Positions 22,800 to 33,284 of a stretch of DNA of 64,000 nucleotides are shown here, piece by piece. The position numbers and the translations under genes were made by a program. Source of the DNA: Periplaneta americana (taxonomy: Eukaryota > Arthropoda > Insecta > Blattodea > Blattidae); NCBI RefSeq assembly GCF_040183065.1, contig NC_091120.1, positions 170,035,488 to 170,099,487 on the forward strand, given 5' to 3'. The notes below the pieces were generated by a model that was not told the DNA's origin, ran no database searches, and saw only the letters and a list, made by a program, of their open reading frames with translations. Each line of letters starts with the position of its first letter. The first letter of the stretch is position 1.

Positions 22800-23351
22800 T
22801 ACCCATCCCGGCGCCGGACAGAATCGTCTCAGATTAAGTTCCAACTCTTGGGTTCCCTCTAGTGGCCGCCCTCTGCACTACGTCATAGATGTCTATGAAC
22901 GTAGGACTGAAGTCCACACATGTGCTGAGGTGCACTCGTTATGAGTGACTAGTTGGCCGGGATCCGACGGAATAAGCGCAGTCTTAAATCACGAAGTGAT
23001 TTACGCATATCATATATATTATTTTTAATGTACCGAAGTACATATGATATTTCCATTACTCTTTCATCATATGATGACTCAGAATATCTGCATGGAAATA
23101 TCATAATATGTACTTCGGTACATTAAAAATAATATATATGATATGCGTAAATCACTTCGTGATTTAAGACGGCGCTTATTCCGTCGGATCCCGGCCAACT
23201 AGTCACTCATAACGAGTGCACCTCAGCACATGTGTGGACTTCAGTCCTACGTTCATAGACATATATGACGTAGTGCAGAGGGCGGCCACTAGAGGGAACC
23301 CAAGAGTTGGAACTTAATCTGAGACGATTCTGTCCGGCGCCGGGGTGGGTA

Positions 23352-23422
23352 TCCGGTGTGGCTTAGTGGATAAAGCATCAGCACGTAGAGCTGAAAACCC
23401 GGGTTCAAATCCTGGCGCCGGA
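23352..23422 (+). other. tRNA-like cloverleaf, right arm, with T5 pol III stop
   Basis: The 71-nt fold has a seven-pair acceptor (TCCGGTG/CGCCGGA), D-arm GCTT-AGTGGATA-AAGC, anticodon arm TCAGC-ACGTAGA-GCTGA and T-arm CCGGG-TTCAAAT-CCTGG. TTTTT at 23428-23432 lies six bases downstream, as in a pol III gene. C replaces U33 and no intron is seen. It is more likely a SINE or satellite promoter than a translating tRNA. Confidence 0.78.
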
Positions 23423-23465
23423 GAGAATTTTTCTCCGTTCCATTACTCTTTCATCGTATAACATT

Positions 23466-24170
23466 TATAATGCTCACTGATTTTTTGACTAACTATGCAA
23501 CATTTTACGGAATTCAGACTGAGACTTCCAGTTCGTGTTAAAGTTGCGTTTTAGTATCTTGTAGCTTTTTCTTATTCTGATGAAACCTTTGCTTCCTTTT
23601 CCCTAGCAGCGACGCCACTGAAAGTATTTAACTATAGCTTCACAGAACTTTATACTGTAATAAGTTTATTAGCCTGGCGACAACCCTTTCATAATTCTTC
23701 TTTGATAGGATCGTCTGTGTTTCGCTAGACTGAAGCCTTAGAAAACATTAAGAGCTGTTCAGATAATGACAGTACGTTCTTGATATTGTTGCCATTCGTT
23801 ACCTCCTCTATCTTGTATGGCTATTTGTTCCTCTTTGTTGCGGATGTGGTGATTGCCCTGATGATTGAAAGGGGACGCGCTGAGCAACCTTGTGTTTCAT
23901 CAGCGAGCCGTGAAGGAATTGGTTTCAAGGGATGTTTGTCATTATCTTAAGTGCAAGAGCAGCTCACTGAGTTTCAGCGTCTGGACACTTGAATATCCTA
24001 AATTGGAATTTCTGTTATACTAGATAAGAAACTCGTTTCCGAATCGGCTAAAGAAAAATGGTGGGAAATACCGCGTAGTTGACATTCCTTTCTTTTTAAT
24101 GAAAAATATCTAATCTTGAAGTTTGTTTAACTATTTCATTACGACGAAGTAGAAGAGGAAAAAATAAATT
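23466..24170. other. Unassigned DNA
   Basis: No coding region or repeat end was recognised. Confidence 0.5.
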
Positions 24171-24392
24171 TGCAGGGTGATTGCGCCTACTGACGAATGC
24201 ACTGGAAGAAATTGTGAACGGAAGAGAAGTTCGGTGCAGAAGAAGATATCAGATGATAGACACCATTACGATACCATGGATCGTATGCGGGGGCTAAGAA
24301 GAAGGCGGAAAATAGGAAATATTGGGAGAATGCTGGGTTTGCAGTGTAAGACCTACCCTTGTACAGAACATTATAATGAATGAACGTATCTT
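24171..24392 (+). pseudogene. LINE-3 C-terminal fragment, frameshifted
   Basis: The nucleotide sequence parallels 40433-40625: ACGAATGCACTGGAAG, GAAGAAGATATCAGATGATA, GCTGGGTTTGCAGTGTAAGA and AATGAATGAACG. No long frame survives in the expected phase. It is a decayed tail of the LINE whose catalytic region appears at 7532-7975. Confidence 0.75.
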
Positions 24393-24600
24393 CCTGTTCA
24401 TTGCTCTCTACCTGCCATAGAATTGTTATGCCTGGGTATATCCATTCAGAGTGTTATGGTCTTATGATATACTGTAAGTGCAGATATTTTTACAGATGGA
24501 TTAAATCAATAAAAATTGAAAATTTGTCTACAACTTCTTCGTTACTCTAATGGAAGAAACATTTCCAAACATCCAGTCTCTTTTGGTGAATGGACTAGAG

Positions 24601-25048
24601 CAGTGGTCGTCAGGACTCGCTGAAATGGGTAGTGTGCACGGAGGGTAAGGAAATATGCTCCGTCATGCACAAGAGAGTCCACACCTGTGGAGTAACGGTT
24701 AGCGCGTCTAGCCGCGAAACCAGGTGGCCCGGGTTCGATTCTCGGTCGGGGCAAGTTACCTGGTTGAGGTTTTTTCCGGGGTTTTTCCTCAACCCAATAT
24801 GAGCAAATGCTGGGCAACTTTCGGTGTTGGACCCCGGACTCATTTCACCAGCATTATCACCATCTCATTCAGACGCTAAATAACCTACGCTGTTGATAAA
24901 GCGTCGTAAAATAACCTACTAAAATAAAAATGCACAAGAGATAGGGAGACTACATACCCGCCAGCAGCCACGAATGCATGCTGGGCAGTGTCTCGTCCGC
25001 GGTTAAGAGACGCTAGCTCGAGGGGAGTGCATGTTCTGATGACCACTG
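24601..25048. mobile_element. hAT-type MITE interrupted by a SINE
   Basis: The ends are CAGTGGTCGTCA (24601) and TGATGACCACTG (ending 25048), 12-bp inverted repeats with one mismatch. The flanks GACTAGAG and GACTACAG are an 8-bp duplication with one change. Without the SINE at 24677-24929 and one copy of its 12-bp duplication the MITE is about 183 bp. Confidence 0.85.
24677..24929 (+). mobile_element. SINE-B copy, full length
   Basis: The tRNA-like head has box A GTAACGGTTAGCGCGTC and box B GGGTTCGATTCTCGG. The body reads GTTACCTGGTTGAGGTTTTT...GCAAATGCTGGGCAACTTTC. The tail carries AGACGCTAAATAACC...AAAGCGTCGTAAAATAACC. A perfect 12-bp duplication, ATGCACAAGAGA, flanks it (24665-24676 and 24930-24941). 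Other copies: 43047-43285 and 58250-58490 (reverse). Confidence 0.92.
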
Positions 25049-25056
25049 GACTACAG

Positions 25057-25339
25057 TATTGTAAATTTACATGATTATTGCCTTTTTAAAATTACTTCAG
25101 AATACTCTGGTACATAAATTATCTCTTAAAATATAAAAATGTTTCTACTGGGAATTTTTTTTTACTTAATACATTGTTAAATTAATTAGAGCTAATTGGC
25201 ACAAAGGACACTAGATGATCACGTGCGCAAAAAGTTACGATGTGAAAAGATGGTGATTGAGAATCTTGAACAGGCGTGTTCAACATAAAGAATAGAAGCC
25301 ACACTGCTTTCAAAGAAGATGGTAATAATAATAATTACA
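25057..25339. other. Unassigned DNA
   Basis: No coding region or repeat end was recognised. Confidence 0.4.
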
Positions 25340-26160
25340 ACACACACTCCATCTCTTCCCGTATTTCCACCCTCCCATTTCTAACTCTGTATTCTTAATG
25401 TCCTCTTTGCCTGTCTCCAAAAGTCCATTTCAGTTACCAAAAAGCTGTATTTTCTTGTGCGTCTTTATTTTCCAAATTTCAGATCCATATTTCATTATTT
25501 TTTAATCATTTCGTCAATATTTCCTTCTTCCCCACCTTTTAGTTACCGGTATGTCCTTAATTCCATAAAAAGACAATTTATTAATCATATTGCATTTCTT
25601 CTTTGTACATTTTGTATTCTGAATTTTCTTTTTAATTCCCCAGTTCTTACTAATTAGCTTTCCTAAATAGTTATAATTTTCATAGTTTATAATAATCTGA
25701 CATCTAGTATCAGGTTTTGCTGAGTTCCTCCTATTCACATATTATACTATTAATTTTATCAGTATTTACTTTCAACCCTCCCCCCATTTTTCGCATTCTT
25801 CAGTCAGTTTTCTCATCATGTCTTCATCATCTTCATATCTTTGTGATAAGAGTAACTATTTGACCATATGCAAAATATAACGACTATATTATTTCTTGTT
25901 CTTTTAACGCCCATAGATTTGCAATTTGCTTTCTAATATTTTAGTGCTTGTTCTGGATAAGTTTTGAATAAAGTTGGCGCGGGATACAGGACCTCATCTC
26001 ATACCTTTGCTTACTAAAATTTTTCTTGTTAGATACAAGTTGATATACTTTTATATAAATTCTGTACCATTTGTGGAATTGGTTAACTAGTGCTATCTAC
26101 CTCCCATATTTTTAAAGGAATGCTATCGTATGCTTTACATAGAAAAGCATATAGGTTATT
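25340..26160 (-). pseudogene. LINE-5 reverse transcriptase, decayed, catalytic motif lost
   Basis: On the reverse strand, read across several frame breaks, non-LTR reverse-transcriptase motifs appear in order. AFLCKAYDSIPLKIW (about 26110-26155) is the first aspartate motif. CPVSPALFK-like sequence lies near 25985. The YADD position near 25865 now reads FAYGQ. Then come MMRKLTEEC and KWG near 25800, NYNYLGKLIS near 25665 and EMDFWRQAKRT near 25420. Stops and frameshifts are frequent, so the copy is old. Confidence 0.72.
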
Positions 26161-27003
26161 CAGGAAATTTAGCTGTAGTCCATTTGGTGAGGGGTCGCAA
26201 TGTAGGCAAGAGGTGATAACGTGTAAGCCAATACGAACAGTTATGGGAAAAGTCAACTTTTTGGGACAATTACATATCTGATTCCAGCGAATTTGATTAG
26301 TGTACTACTCGAAACGGGTTCCGCCTAAGACTCGATCTTAAGTTGTTTGCAAATGAAGTTTAGCGAAGGGCAGATTCTAATCAAGAACGGGGTTCTTGGG
26401 AATAAAGACTGAATCATGAATGAGGTCTTGCATTGCACTCGAACAGAGTTTCACACCTGTTCAGAACGAAGGTGAGTGGCACTGTAGTCTTTGTACGTGT
26501 TGCTAAGAAACTCTATTGGGAACTACAGCACCTGCGTCCTCGCCATCTGCAGCTGCTGAAGCAATGCGTATATGTAAGCCAGGTCTGCAGAAGGGTCATA
26601 TGAAAACACGTCATGGAATACTCACCCTAAGCCAGTTTGTCTCGTTTTGTCCTTCGTAGCGGTGTTCTTGCAATGCCCCATAGTGTGGTGAAGTTGCTCT
26701 AGTGTTCTGATCTTGAGTGTGGCAGGTACAGAAATTGTTACAATTTTATCGCGCAGTTCGCGTATTTTACTGAAATCATTGCTCAGGCTGCTGAAAAAAA
26801 AAATATAATTATTGTTACTAATGGCATACTGTTAGCCGAACGCCTAGAGCGTCTATTTTACGTTCAAATTCAGAATTCAAATCTGGGCGAATACTAGTGA
26901 ATTGATGGACAAAGACTACTCAGGCAAGTTTTCTCGGGCTACTTTCTTATCACAGTCTCATCTATCTTTCCATTCATTATCCAGAAATAAACAAGTCATA
27001 TAA
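26161..27003. other. Unassigned DNA
   Basis: No coding region was recognised. The 5' part of LINE-5 may extend a little into this stretch. Confidence 0.45.
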
Positions 27004-27230
27004 AGCCACTGGCGTGGTGTAGCTCATGCGTAAGTACGACTGCCTGCTGATCTCGACTGATTCTTGATTAGCTACAATTCCCCAACTCTAAGGCAAATGT
27101 CAGGGAATATAATAGCGAATCATCGGCCTCATCTTGCCAAATGCTATCTCGCTGTCACCAATTTCATCGACGCTAAATAACCTAGTAGTTGATACAGCGT
27201 CCTTAAATATTGATAGACAACAAACGGAAC
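27004..27230 (+). mobile_element. SINE-C copy, diverged head
   Basis: The body CCCCAACTCTAAGGCAAATG and CGAATCATCGGCCTCATCTT and the tail TCATCGACGCTAAATAACC...GATACAGCGTCCTTAAAT match SINE-C. The head (GTGGTGTAGCTCATGCG) has lost most of the box B region. Confidence 0.78.
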
Positions 27231-27292
27231 AAATTACCAAACCGATGAGACTTGTCGAAATGATGCATATACCCAGTAATAAGTTTCAGATA

Positions 27293-27293
<1 letters not shown>

Positions 27294-27358
<65 letters not shown>

Positions 27359-27379
27359 TACTACTATTATTATTATTAC

Positions 27380-27419
<40 letters not shown>
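27294..27419. repeat. (ATT)n microsatellite, 126 bp
   Basis: Nearly pure ATT with two ACT interruptions. Confidence 0.95.
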
Positions 27420-27533
27420 GGTGTATTTAGAGATTGGGCCCTTTGGAGAGATTAGCTTTTATCAACAGTAATCTCATTAGAGGTTTTGATTTATCTAGAG
27501 AAAATCAAAACTCGAGTGGATTTAATTGACTAT

Positions 27534-27891
27534 TACTGTTCTCCAACCAGGAGATTAACCGTGAAAGGAATGTGCTTACTATTGCGTCGTCTATTGGAGC
27601 GAAGTAGATAGATAATATTACCGTTATAACGTCAGTTTAAAAACATGCGCTCTCCTGCATATGTTATTTCCTGTATGGAGGGATTAAAAGACCAGGAAAT
27701 TAACCGTGATCTAATTTTGTAACTAGGGTAGTATAAGTATGTGTGTATCAGTGTTATCGTTTGTGCTTTGAGAGTTAGCCAATGAAGATGCGTGTACCCA
27801 CGTGTGCGACCTTATGACATCATCATTCATTCACAGCATTACCCCGCTGCGTCTCATTCCCCTGAGACTTTCTCCTGGTTGGAGTACAGTA
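27534..27891. mobile_element. Possible TIR element
   Basis: TACTGTTCTCCAACCAGGAG (27534) is repeated in inverted form at 27871-27891 with one mismatch in 21. CAGGA(G/A)ATTAACCGTGA occurs twice near the left end. No clear target duplication was found, so type is uncertain. Confidence 0.4.
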
Positions 27892-27959
27892 CACGATTAG
27901 AAGAAATTATATAAAGATTAGAAGAAATAAAGTACTCTAATACAATAAAATATTGACGT

Positions 27960-29390
27960 ACAAAAATTCTTATTTCGCTAATGTTAGCTTCACCAAAACG
28001 GAGCCGCCATTTTCAGTTGACTATCTATGCGGTAAACAAATGATGATCGCAAAGCATGTTTTATAGTACCGTAAAGAATTTGCAGTTTGAAATGTTGGCA
28101 AAGAAGGAAACATGCTGGGGAAGTGATAAAAATAAATGCTAGGGAAGTGATAAAATTGTAGCGATAAAGAGCCATGATTGGTTGAAGCACATCTTTTCGT
28201 ACCGTTTTATTGTTCAAAAGTATTATGACGTAGTAAAAGTGTAATAGTCATAGGAATATTGATCAATGTGAATATTCACAAATAAAGTTTATCCTTTGTA
28301 TGTAAGTGCTTGTTAGTTTGTTGGAAGTTTGAAATTTCTGATAAGGCATGCCGAAGAAATAATTATTCGTAATTCATCCTTTCGACTATATGGTAGTATG
28401 CAGGCAACACTACCGTTCAATACACGGAAATACATCGAATACCCGAAAGTACGGTATTAAATTTGATTGAAACTTACTTGTTGATAGGCGTTTAGTGACT
28501 GTTGTGAAGCTAGAGCCAATATTTCCTTTATGCAATGCGGAATGTAGGCTAAAAAGAACATACGATAGAAATAAGCGCTTGCTAAGTTTATTACGGTCTA
28601 CCACTGGATCTAGAAATACTCTGTTATCTACTGTTAGCAGACTCACCCACCCATTGAACAGACATGAACGGCTGAAATCTTGCCAATGTGTCTAGTAGTG
28701 GTTTGATTTTTTGTGCTTTATTTATTTCTGTTTACATTACTTTGTTGATGTACTTGGAGCAAGAATCTGTTAACAAGTACACACTGTCATTGGTCGCCTT
28801 CCAGACCTAAATATTTTGGATTCGGACATTATGTAGCCTGGTTTTCTAACAGGGTGATACAGTTTACATAATTATTCCTTGTGCATTGGGATCAGAATCA
28901 TAGAAATTCCTTAGTTTGACCTGGAGAGTTGTTAGCTGTGTTCCGATGGAAATTATGCAGAAAAAAACTAGTAATTTTTGCCAATCTGACAGTACGTAAT
29001 TCTGATAAATTGTCGTGCATTTACTCCACATTCACTCTACATAAAACATGGGGGTTTAACTCTTTGATGCAATGTGTAGGTATCTCAGTCTCTGTACACA
29101 AAATATAGAAATTCGTAACTGAAAGAGAACACTCCTCGGTTTTCAAGTTACCATAGCCCGCCGCAATTTTGTTAGGTTTTCATTTTTTTTTTTACATTGG
29201 GGAATTTAATTGAAGTGAATTTATTGTGGCTGGCAGATTAACTATCTCATGCCCCCATGTTTTAGATTGCTACCAATGCACTTCATTAGAACCAGGTACC
29301 CAGCTTCGAAGCCGTTAGCCCTGTGAACTTACAATATATTTATTTTCCGCCATTATCATATTACAGGATTACCTAAGAAATTAGCAATTT
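27960..29390. other. Unassigned DNA
   Basis: A 66-codon frame at 28495-28695 has no recognisable domain. No repeat ends were found. Confidence 0.5.
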
Positions 29391-29399
29391 CTTTGTGAT

Positions 29400-29560
29400 A
29401 GTAGAAGAGAAATAGTGGGGGAAGGGAAATGGTCCGTGGCCCATTTCTTTTAGGGCTCATCCCGACATTTGTCTTATTACTCAATGGAAACCAAGGAAAA
29501 CCTTGAGCAGGATAAGGTGTCGTGCTGACGACAAGCCATTTGGCTTCATTGGGATATGTA
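29400..29560 (-). repeat. Possible interspersed repeat related to 10186-10560
   Basis: It shares CCCATTTCTTTTAGGGCTCA and the following CCCGACAT with that region. Boundaries and type were not resolved. Confidence 0.4.
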
Positions 29561-30025
29561 TGTATTGAGGTGGAAGGTTGGCTTTTAATCATAATTGAAA
29601 ATACAAATACATTAAAAATCCATAAAAATTATTTACAATAAAACATTTACAATACATCTATGCAACCAACAGACCCTGAAACAGAGAAATAGCATTAGTG
29701 CATTTAGTATACTTATGTCTGTCTGTCGAGTCATGTTGCTGTTTAGTGTTCAATTTGATTTGCGTCTTGTACGTTGTCGTTCCAAGCTAGAGGGTGGAGT
29801 ACGCTCTTAGGTCTTTTGTGTTTATCTAAAGCAGGGTTGTAGTTACCCAGGGAAGAAATGAATGGGTTGTTGCTGCTGTACGACTTGGTGTACGTGCAGA
29901 AGGCTTGATTAGAAATCTATTCTTGAATCGTTCAAATTCATAGGTTTTCATAGTAACGCTCAGCATTGATATACTGTAGGTCTATGTATCCAAAATATCA
30001 ATAAACAAGACACCTTTCTTGTAGA
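29561..30025. other. Unassigned DNA
   Basis: No coding region or repeat end was recognised. Confidence 0.5.
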
Positions 30026-30191
30026 AACGAGAAAGAAAGAAGCAAAGAAAGAAAAGAAAAGAAATTGACAAATAGGTGGCTATGTTATTCCTGGCCGCAA
30101 ATGATTTTTTCTGTCTTTCTTTTTTTCTTTTTTATTTCTTCTTTTTCTTTTCCTTTCTTTCTTTCTTGCTTTCTTTCTTTCTTTCTTTCTG

Positions 30192-30227
<36 letters not shown>

Positions 30228-30229
30228 TC
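30026..30229. repeat. Purine tract then (CTTT)n pyrimidine tract
   Basis: A GAAA-rich purine run (30026-30066) faces a long CTTT-rich pyrimidine run (30103-30229) across about 36 bp. The two are roughly complementary. Confidence 0.85.
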
Positions 30230-30991
30230 AGTGAATATGTTTAATACATATCTTTTGAATTATAATTTGTATTTAAAATAGCGAGTCCCATATTTTACAT
30301 TTACCTACTTCTTGTACGTGAAGTAAAAGGAAGAGGCAAACATTAACTATTATCTTTACATGGGTTATCACTTCTAAACATTACGTTGTTATGCAAATTC
30401 ATTGTTTCGTAGAAAGAACAAAATTAGATTAGATACTATAGGGACATGAATTGGAGCACTAGGTGTAATGCCCTCAAGTGTGTGTTAACGCCTTCCATTA
30501 CACCATCGTGATTCTGATACCTCAACGCTTACTTTCTCTTTACTCATCTTGTGAATAAAAAGAAAGTACGTGTGGGGTTATTGGTCTTAGGTGTGGAACT
30601 TAAGGGGCGAGGTGCCTATAAATGAATTTAATAGAAATTTAATGTCCCATAAGAACATGATATTCGGGAACACCTTATGTGGGCCAACCGTATCTGTGAC
30701 ATGACATTTTAAAAATGGTTTAACCTCACTAGCTCATGAGAAATTTTCGGTTGACAAAGCTAGACCCTATTCCCATTTCTCAGTTCATAGCTGTTTTGTT
30801 GCCACTCATTATTGCATCGATTCTTAATTGGCTAACTGGCATAAAAGAATTGCTGAGGATAGAATTTTACTTTGGTTAACTTTTGGAAATAGCGTATCGA
30901 AAGTATTTGGTATCAAATGTATTTGGATTTAGAATGAACTTTGGCCACCTTCAATTTCTTTTTCGAAGAAAATATTTAAACATATTGCATT
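30230..30991. other. Unassigned DNA
   Basis: No coding region was recognised. The frame at 30883-31242 is mostly a translation of the CAC repeat and its flanks. Confidence 0.5.
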
Positions 30992-31039
30992 ACCACCACC
31001 ACCACCACCACCACCACCACCACCTCCTCCTCCTCCTCC
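30992..31039. repeat. (ACC)n-(CTC)n microsatellite
   Basis: CAC units followed by CTC units. Confidence 0.9.
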
Positions 31040-31304
31040 GATTTTCGCGTGAAGTAACTATCTTGTGTCGTATTTACAGTTGCTTCATTTTGGATTCATC
31101 AGTTACATTTTCTTACAGCATGGTATTGCTAATTTTGTATTTTGATACACTTTTTAAATTAATGTCCCGTCACATTTTTAGTCTTGTGCATTGGCTTCGT
31201 GTTGTTGATCGTATGATTAAGGGACATGCTGCTGTGTTTTGACAAATTTTGAGGATTTTGATATATTTTTGTGTGGTACCAAAAATTATAAGTTTGCTTG
31301 AAGA

Positions 31305-32080
31305 ATACAGTAGTGAAAATTTTATTGTGATATCTTTTTTTCTGAGTCCGTTATTTTTAATATTTAAAAAATAGCTGCACGGCTTAGTGGTATTTAAACA
31401 GTAGATAGTGAAAATTGTATCGTGATATCTTTATTTTAAGTCTGTTATTTTCAGTATCTTAAAAACCGCTGCACAAATTGGTGTTTAAACAATAGTAAAC
31501 ATTTTATCGTGATATCTTTTTTTTTTCTGAGTCTACTATTTTTAATATCTTAAAAACCGCTTTACTACTCATTGGTATTTAAACAGTGCCGTAAAACGGG
31601 GTGACTTGATACGCTGGGGGGGGGGGGACTTGATACGTTTTGTAGGTTGATGTTTCGTTTCGAAACGTCAACCTACAAAACGCTGCAAGTCCCCCATTGT
31701 ATAAAACGGGGTGACTTTATACACTGGAGGGACTTGATGCGTTTTGTTTCGTTCCGAAACATAACTTACAAAATGTATCAAATCCCCCCAGCGTATCATG
31801 TCACCCCGTTTTACGGTAGTGAACATTTTAACCTGATATCTTTATTCTGATTGTTATTTTTAATATTCTAAAAACCGCTACACTTCTGACTGGTATTTAA
31901 ACAGTATGTAGTGAATATTTTATCGTGATACCTTTGTTCTGAGTGCATTATTTTTAATATCTTAAAAATCGCTGCACTGCTCAGTGGTATTTAAACAGTA
32001 GCTAAAATTTTATCATAATATCTTGTTCCAAGTCTGTTATTTTTAGTATCTTATAAACCACTCTACTATTCAATAAGTAA
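31305..32080. repeat. Tandem repeat, about 90-bp monomer, six copies
   Basis: Each monomer contains TTTATCGTGATATCTTT, GAGTCTGTTATTTTTAATAT, CTTAAAAACCGCTGCAC and TGGTATTTAAACAGTA. The TGATATC anchors lie at 31329, 31423, 31511, 31835, 31927 and 32016. The one 324-bp gap equals a 90-bp monomer plus a MITE of about 230 bp at 31589-31816. Confidence 0.88.
31589..31816. mobile_element. Palindromic MITE inside the tandem repeat
   Basis: The ends CCGTAAAACGGGGTGACTTG and CCGTTTTACGG pair over more than 30 bases. A second hairpin sits inside (GTTTTGTAGGTTGATGTTTC against its complement at about 31660-31682). The right flank is TA and the left is TG; restoring TA gives the monomer's expected AAACAGTAGTGAAC. 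This is consistent with a TA-targeting element. Confidence 0.8.
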
Positions 32081-32385
32081 CGAGGACCTAGTACGCTTCA
32101 CTGGTTCGTCGTTGATTTTTATGTTGTATGTTCCTCTATACTTTATTATTTCTTTACTTTAAGTGATAATAGTTGTTAGACAAGTACCGGTCTTAGCACC
32201 AAATAGTTGTCCTGTATATCTGTATTGGAACACAGTCTTCATGGAGAACATGATTTCATGCCTGCAGTTTGTTAGTAAACAAAGCAGTTCGTGTGTTCAT
32301 TACGAGTGGTATTTTCTACAGTAGTTGTCATTACTATTAGTCTGAAAGTTACTGTAGCATCTTATTTAGAATTAGGAATGAATGA
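32081..32385. other. Unassigned DNA
   Basis: No coding region or repeat end was recognised. Confidence 0.45.
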
Positions 32386-32860
32386 TGGGTGGAGCGGAGA
32401 AAAATTTTCTCCGGCACCGGGACTCTAACCCCGGAATCATTCATCATATGATAACGCAGACTTCCTGCATGAAAATATCATATGTACTTCGGTACATCAT
32501 AAGCATATGATATGCGTAAAATAATCACTTCGTGATTTAAGACGGCGCTCATTCCATCGGATCCCGGCCACTCAGTCACTCGTAATGAGTGCACCTCTGC
32601 ACATAGTGCCACTTCCACGCATCTGTGATACAGTGCATGAGGGTGGCCAAAAAAGGAAAACTGAGAGGGATTCAATCCGGTATCGGGACTGGAATCCGGT
32701 GTGGCTTAGTGGATGAAGCGTCAACACGTAGAGCTGAAAACCCGGATTCGAGTCCCGATGCCGGAGAGAATTTTTCTCCGCTCTACCCATCATTCGTCAT
32801 ATGATAACGCAGAATTCCTGCACGGAAATATCGTCTGTACTTCGTTACATCACAATAATA
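32386..32860 (+). repeat. Second locus of the tRNA-like palindromic repeat
   Basis: It begins with an inverted fragment of the unit's end (GCGGAGAAAAATTTTCTCCG at 32391-32410) and then a full forward unit. The order is GAAAATATCATATGTACTTC, TCACTTCGTGATTTAAGAC, CGGATCCCGGCCACT, the tRNA-like sequence and GGAGAGAATTTTTCTCCG, then the start of a further unit. It is more diverged than the arms at 22.7-23.5 kb, and the inverted arm has been largely lost. Confidence 0.85.
32695..32765 (+). other. tRNA-like sequence in the second locus, degenerate
   Basis: It is the same length (71 nt) as the copies in the palindrome, with the same ACGTAGA anticodon loop and an acceptor TCCGGTG/TGCCGGA. Mismatches in the anticodon stem (TCAAC against GCTGA) and at both ends of the T-stem mark decay. 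A TTTTT run follows as in the other copies. Confidence 0.7.
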
Positions 32861-33284
32861 GAATTAGGAAGCTTCTAGGGGGTCAGAAATGTATTTTGTT
32901 TTACAGTTAATTATTATTCAGCATACAACCATATAAAATATATCTCTAGAATGGCTTCACCTAGACCTAAAGTAATGGTTATCATTATCATCAGCAGCAG
33001 CCGCCGCCACAAATCCAATTTGACGGCTGGCTTTTAACTTCCGTAGAAGCATATTTGTAGTGTGTAGTAATCTTCTTCCACACTTCATGGATAATTTATG
33101 AGCAGTGCAAGCTGCAATGTATGATGCGGAGGCCTACTGTTATGTTAATACTGGAGTAGTTACACTCCATTTGCCACTTCGATATTCTCTCCTGTTTTTT
33201 TTTCATGTATTGATTTCCAGTCTTTCCTCATAATTTGTTTATTGATTTCTTAAAAACGTTAGAATGTCTTTCTCAATAAATATA
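32861..33284. other. Unassigned DNA
   Basis: A short CATCAGCAGCAGCCGCCGCC triplet run lies near 32991. No coding region was recognised. Confidence 0.5.

Larger units (their letters stand above)
22624..23465. repeat. Large palindrome of a tRNA-like-containing repeat
   Basis: The left arm (22692-23056) and right arm (23092-23459) are inverted copies with only about six single-base differences plus one 3-base indel, around a 35-bp spacer. Each arm runs outward through GGAAATATCAT, GTACTTCGGTACATT, TCACTTCGTGATTTAAGAC, GTCGGATCCCGGCCAACTAG, a 71-nt tRNA-like sequence and GGAGAGAATTTTTCTCCG. The left flank (22631-22691) repeats the unit's starting sequence, as expected from a tandemly arranged family. 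A related unit is at 32386-32860. Confidence 0.92.

Noticed and set aside
23352..23422. Calling a functional tRNA-Tyr gene
   Set aside because: C replaces the universal U33, there is no intron, and the sequence is embedded in a repeated unit, so a tRNA-like repeat is the safer call.
27134..27430. 98-codon forward frame with a long tyrosine run
   Set aside because: It is a translation of SINE-C and the ATT microsatellite.
30883..31242. 119-codon frame with a histidine run
   Set aside because: The run is the CAC microsatellite; flanks show no domain.
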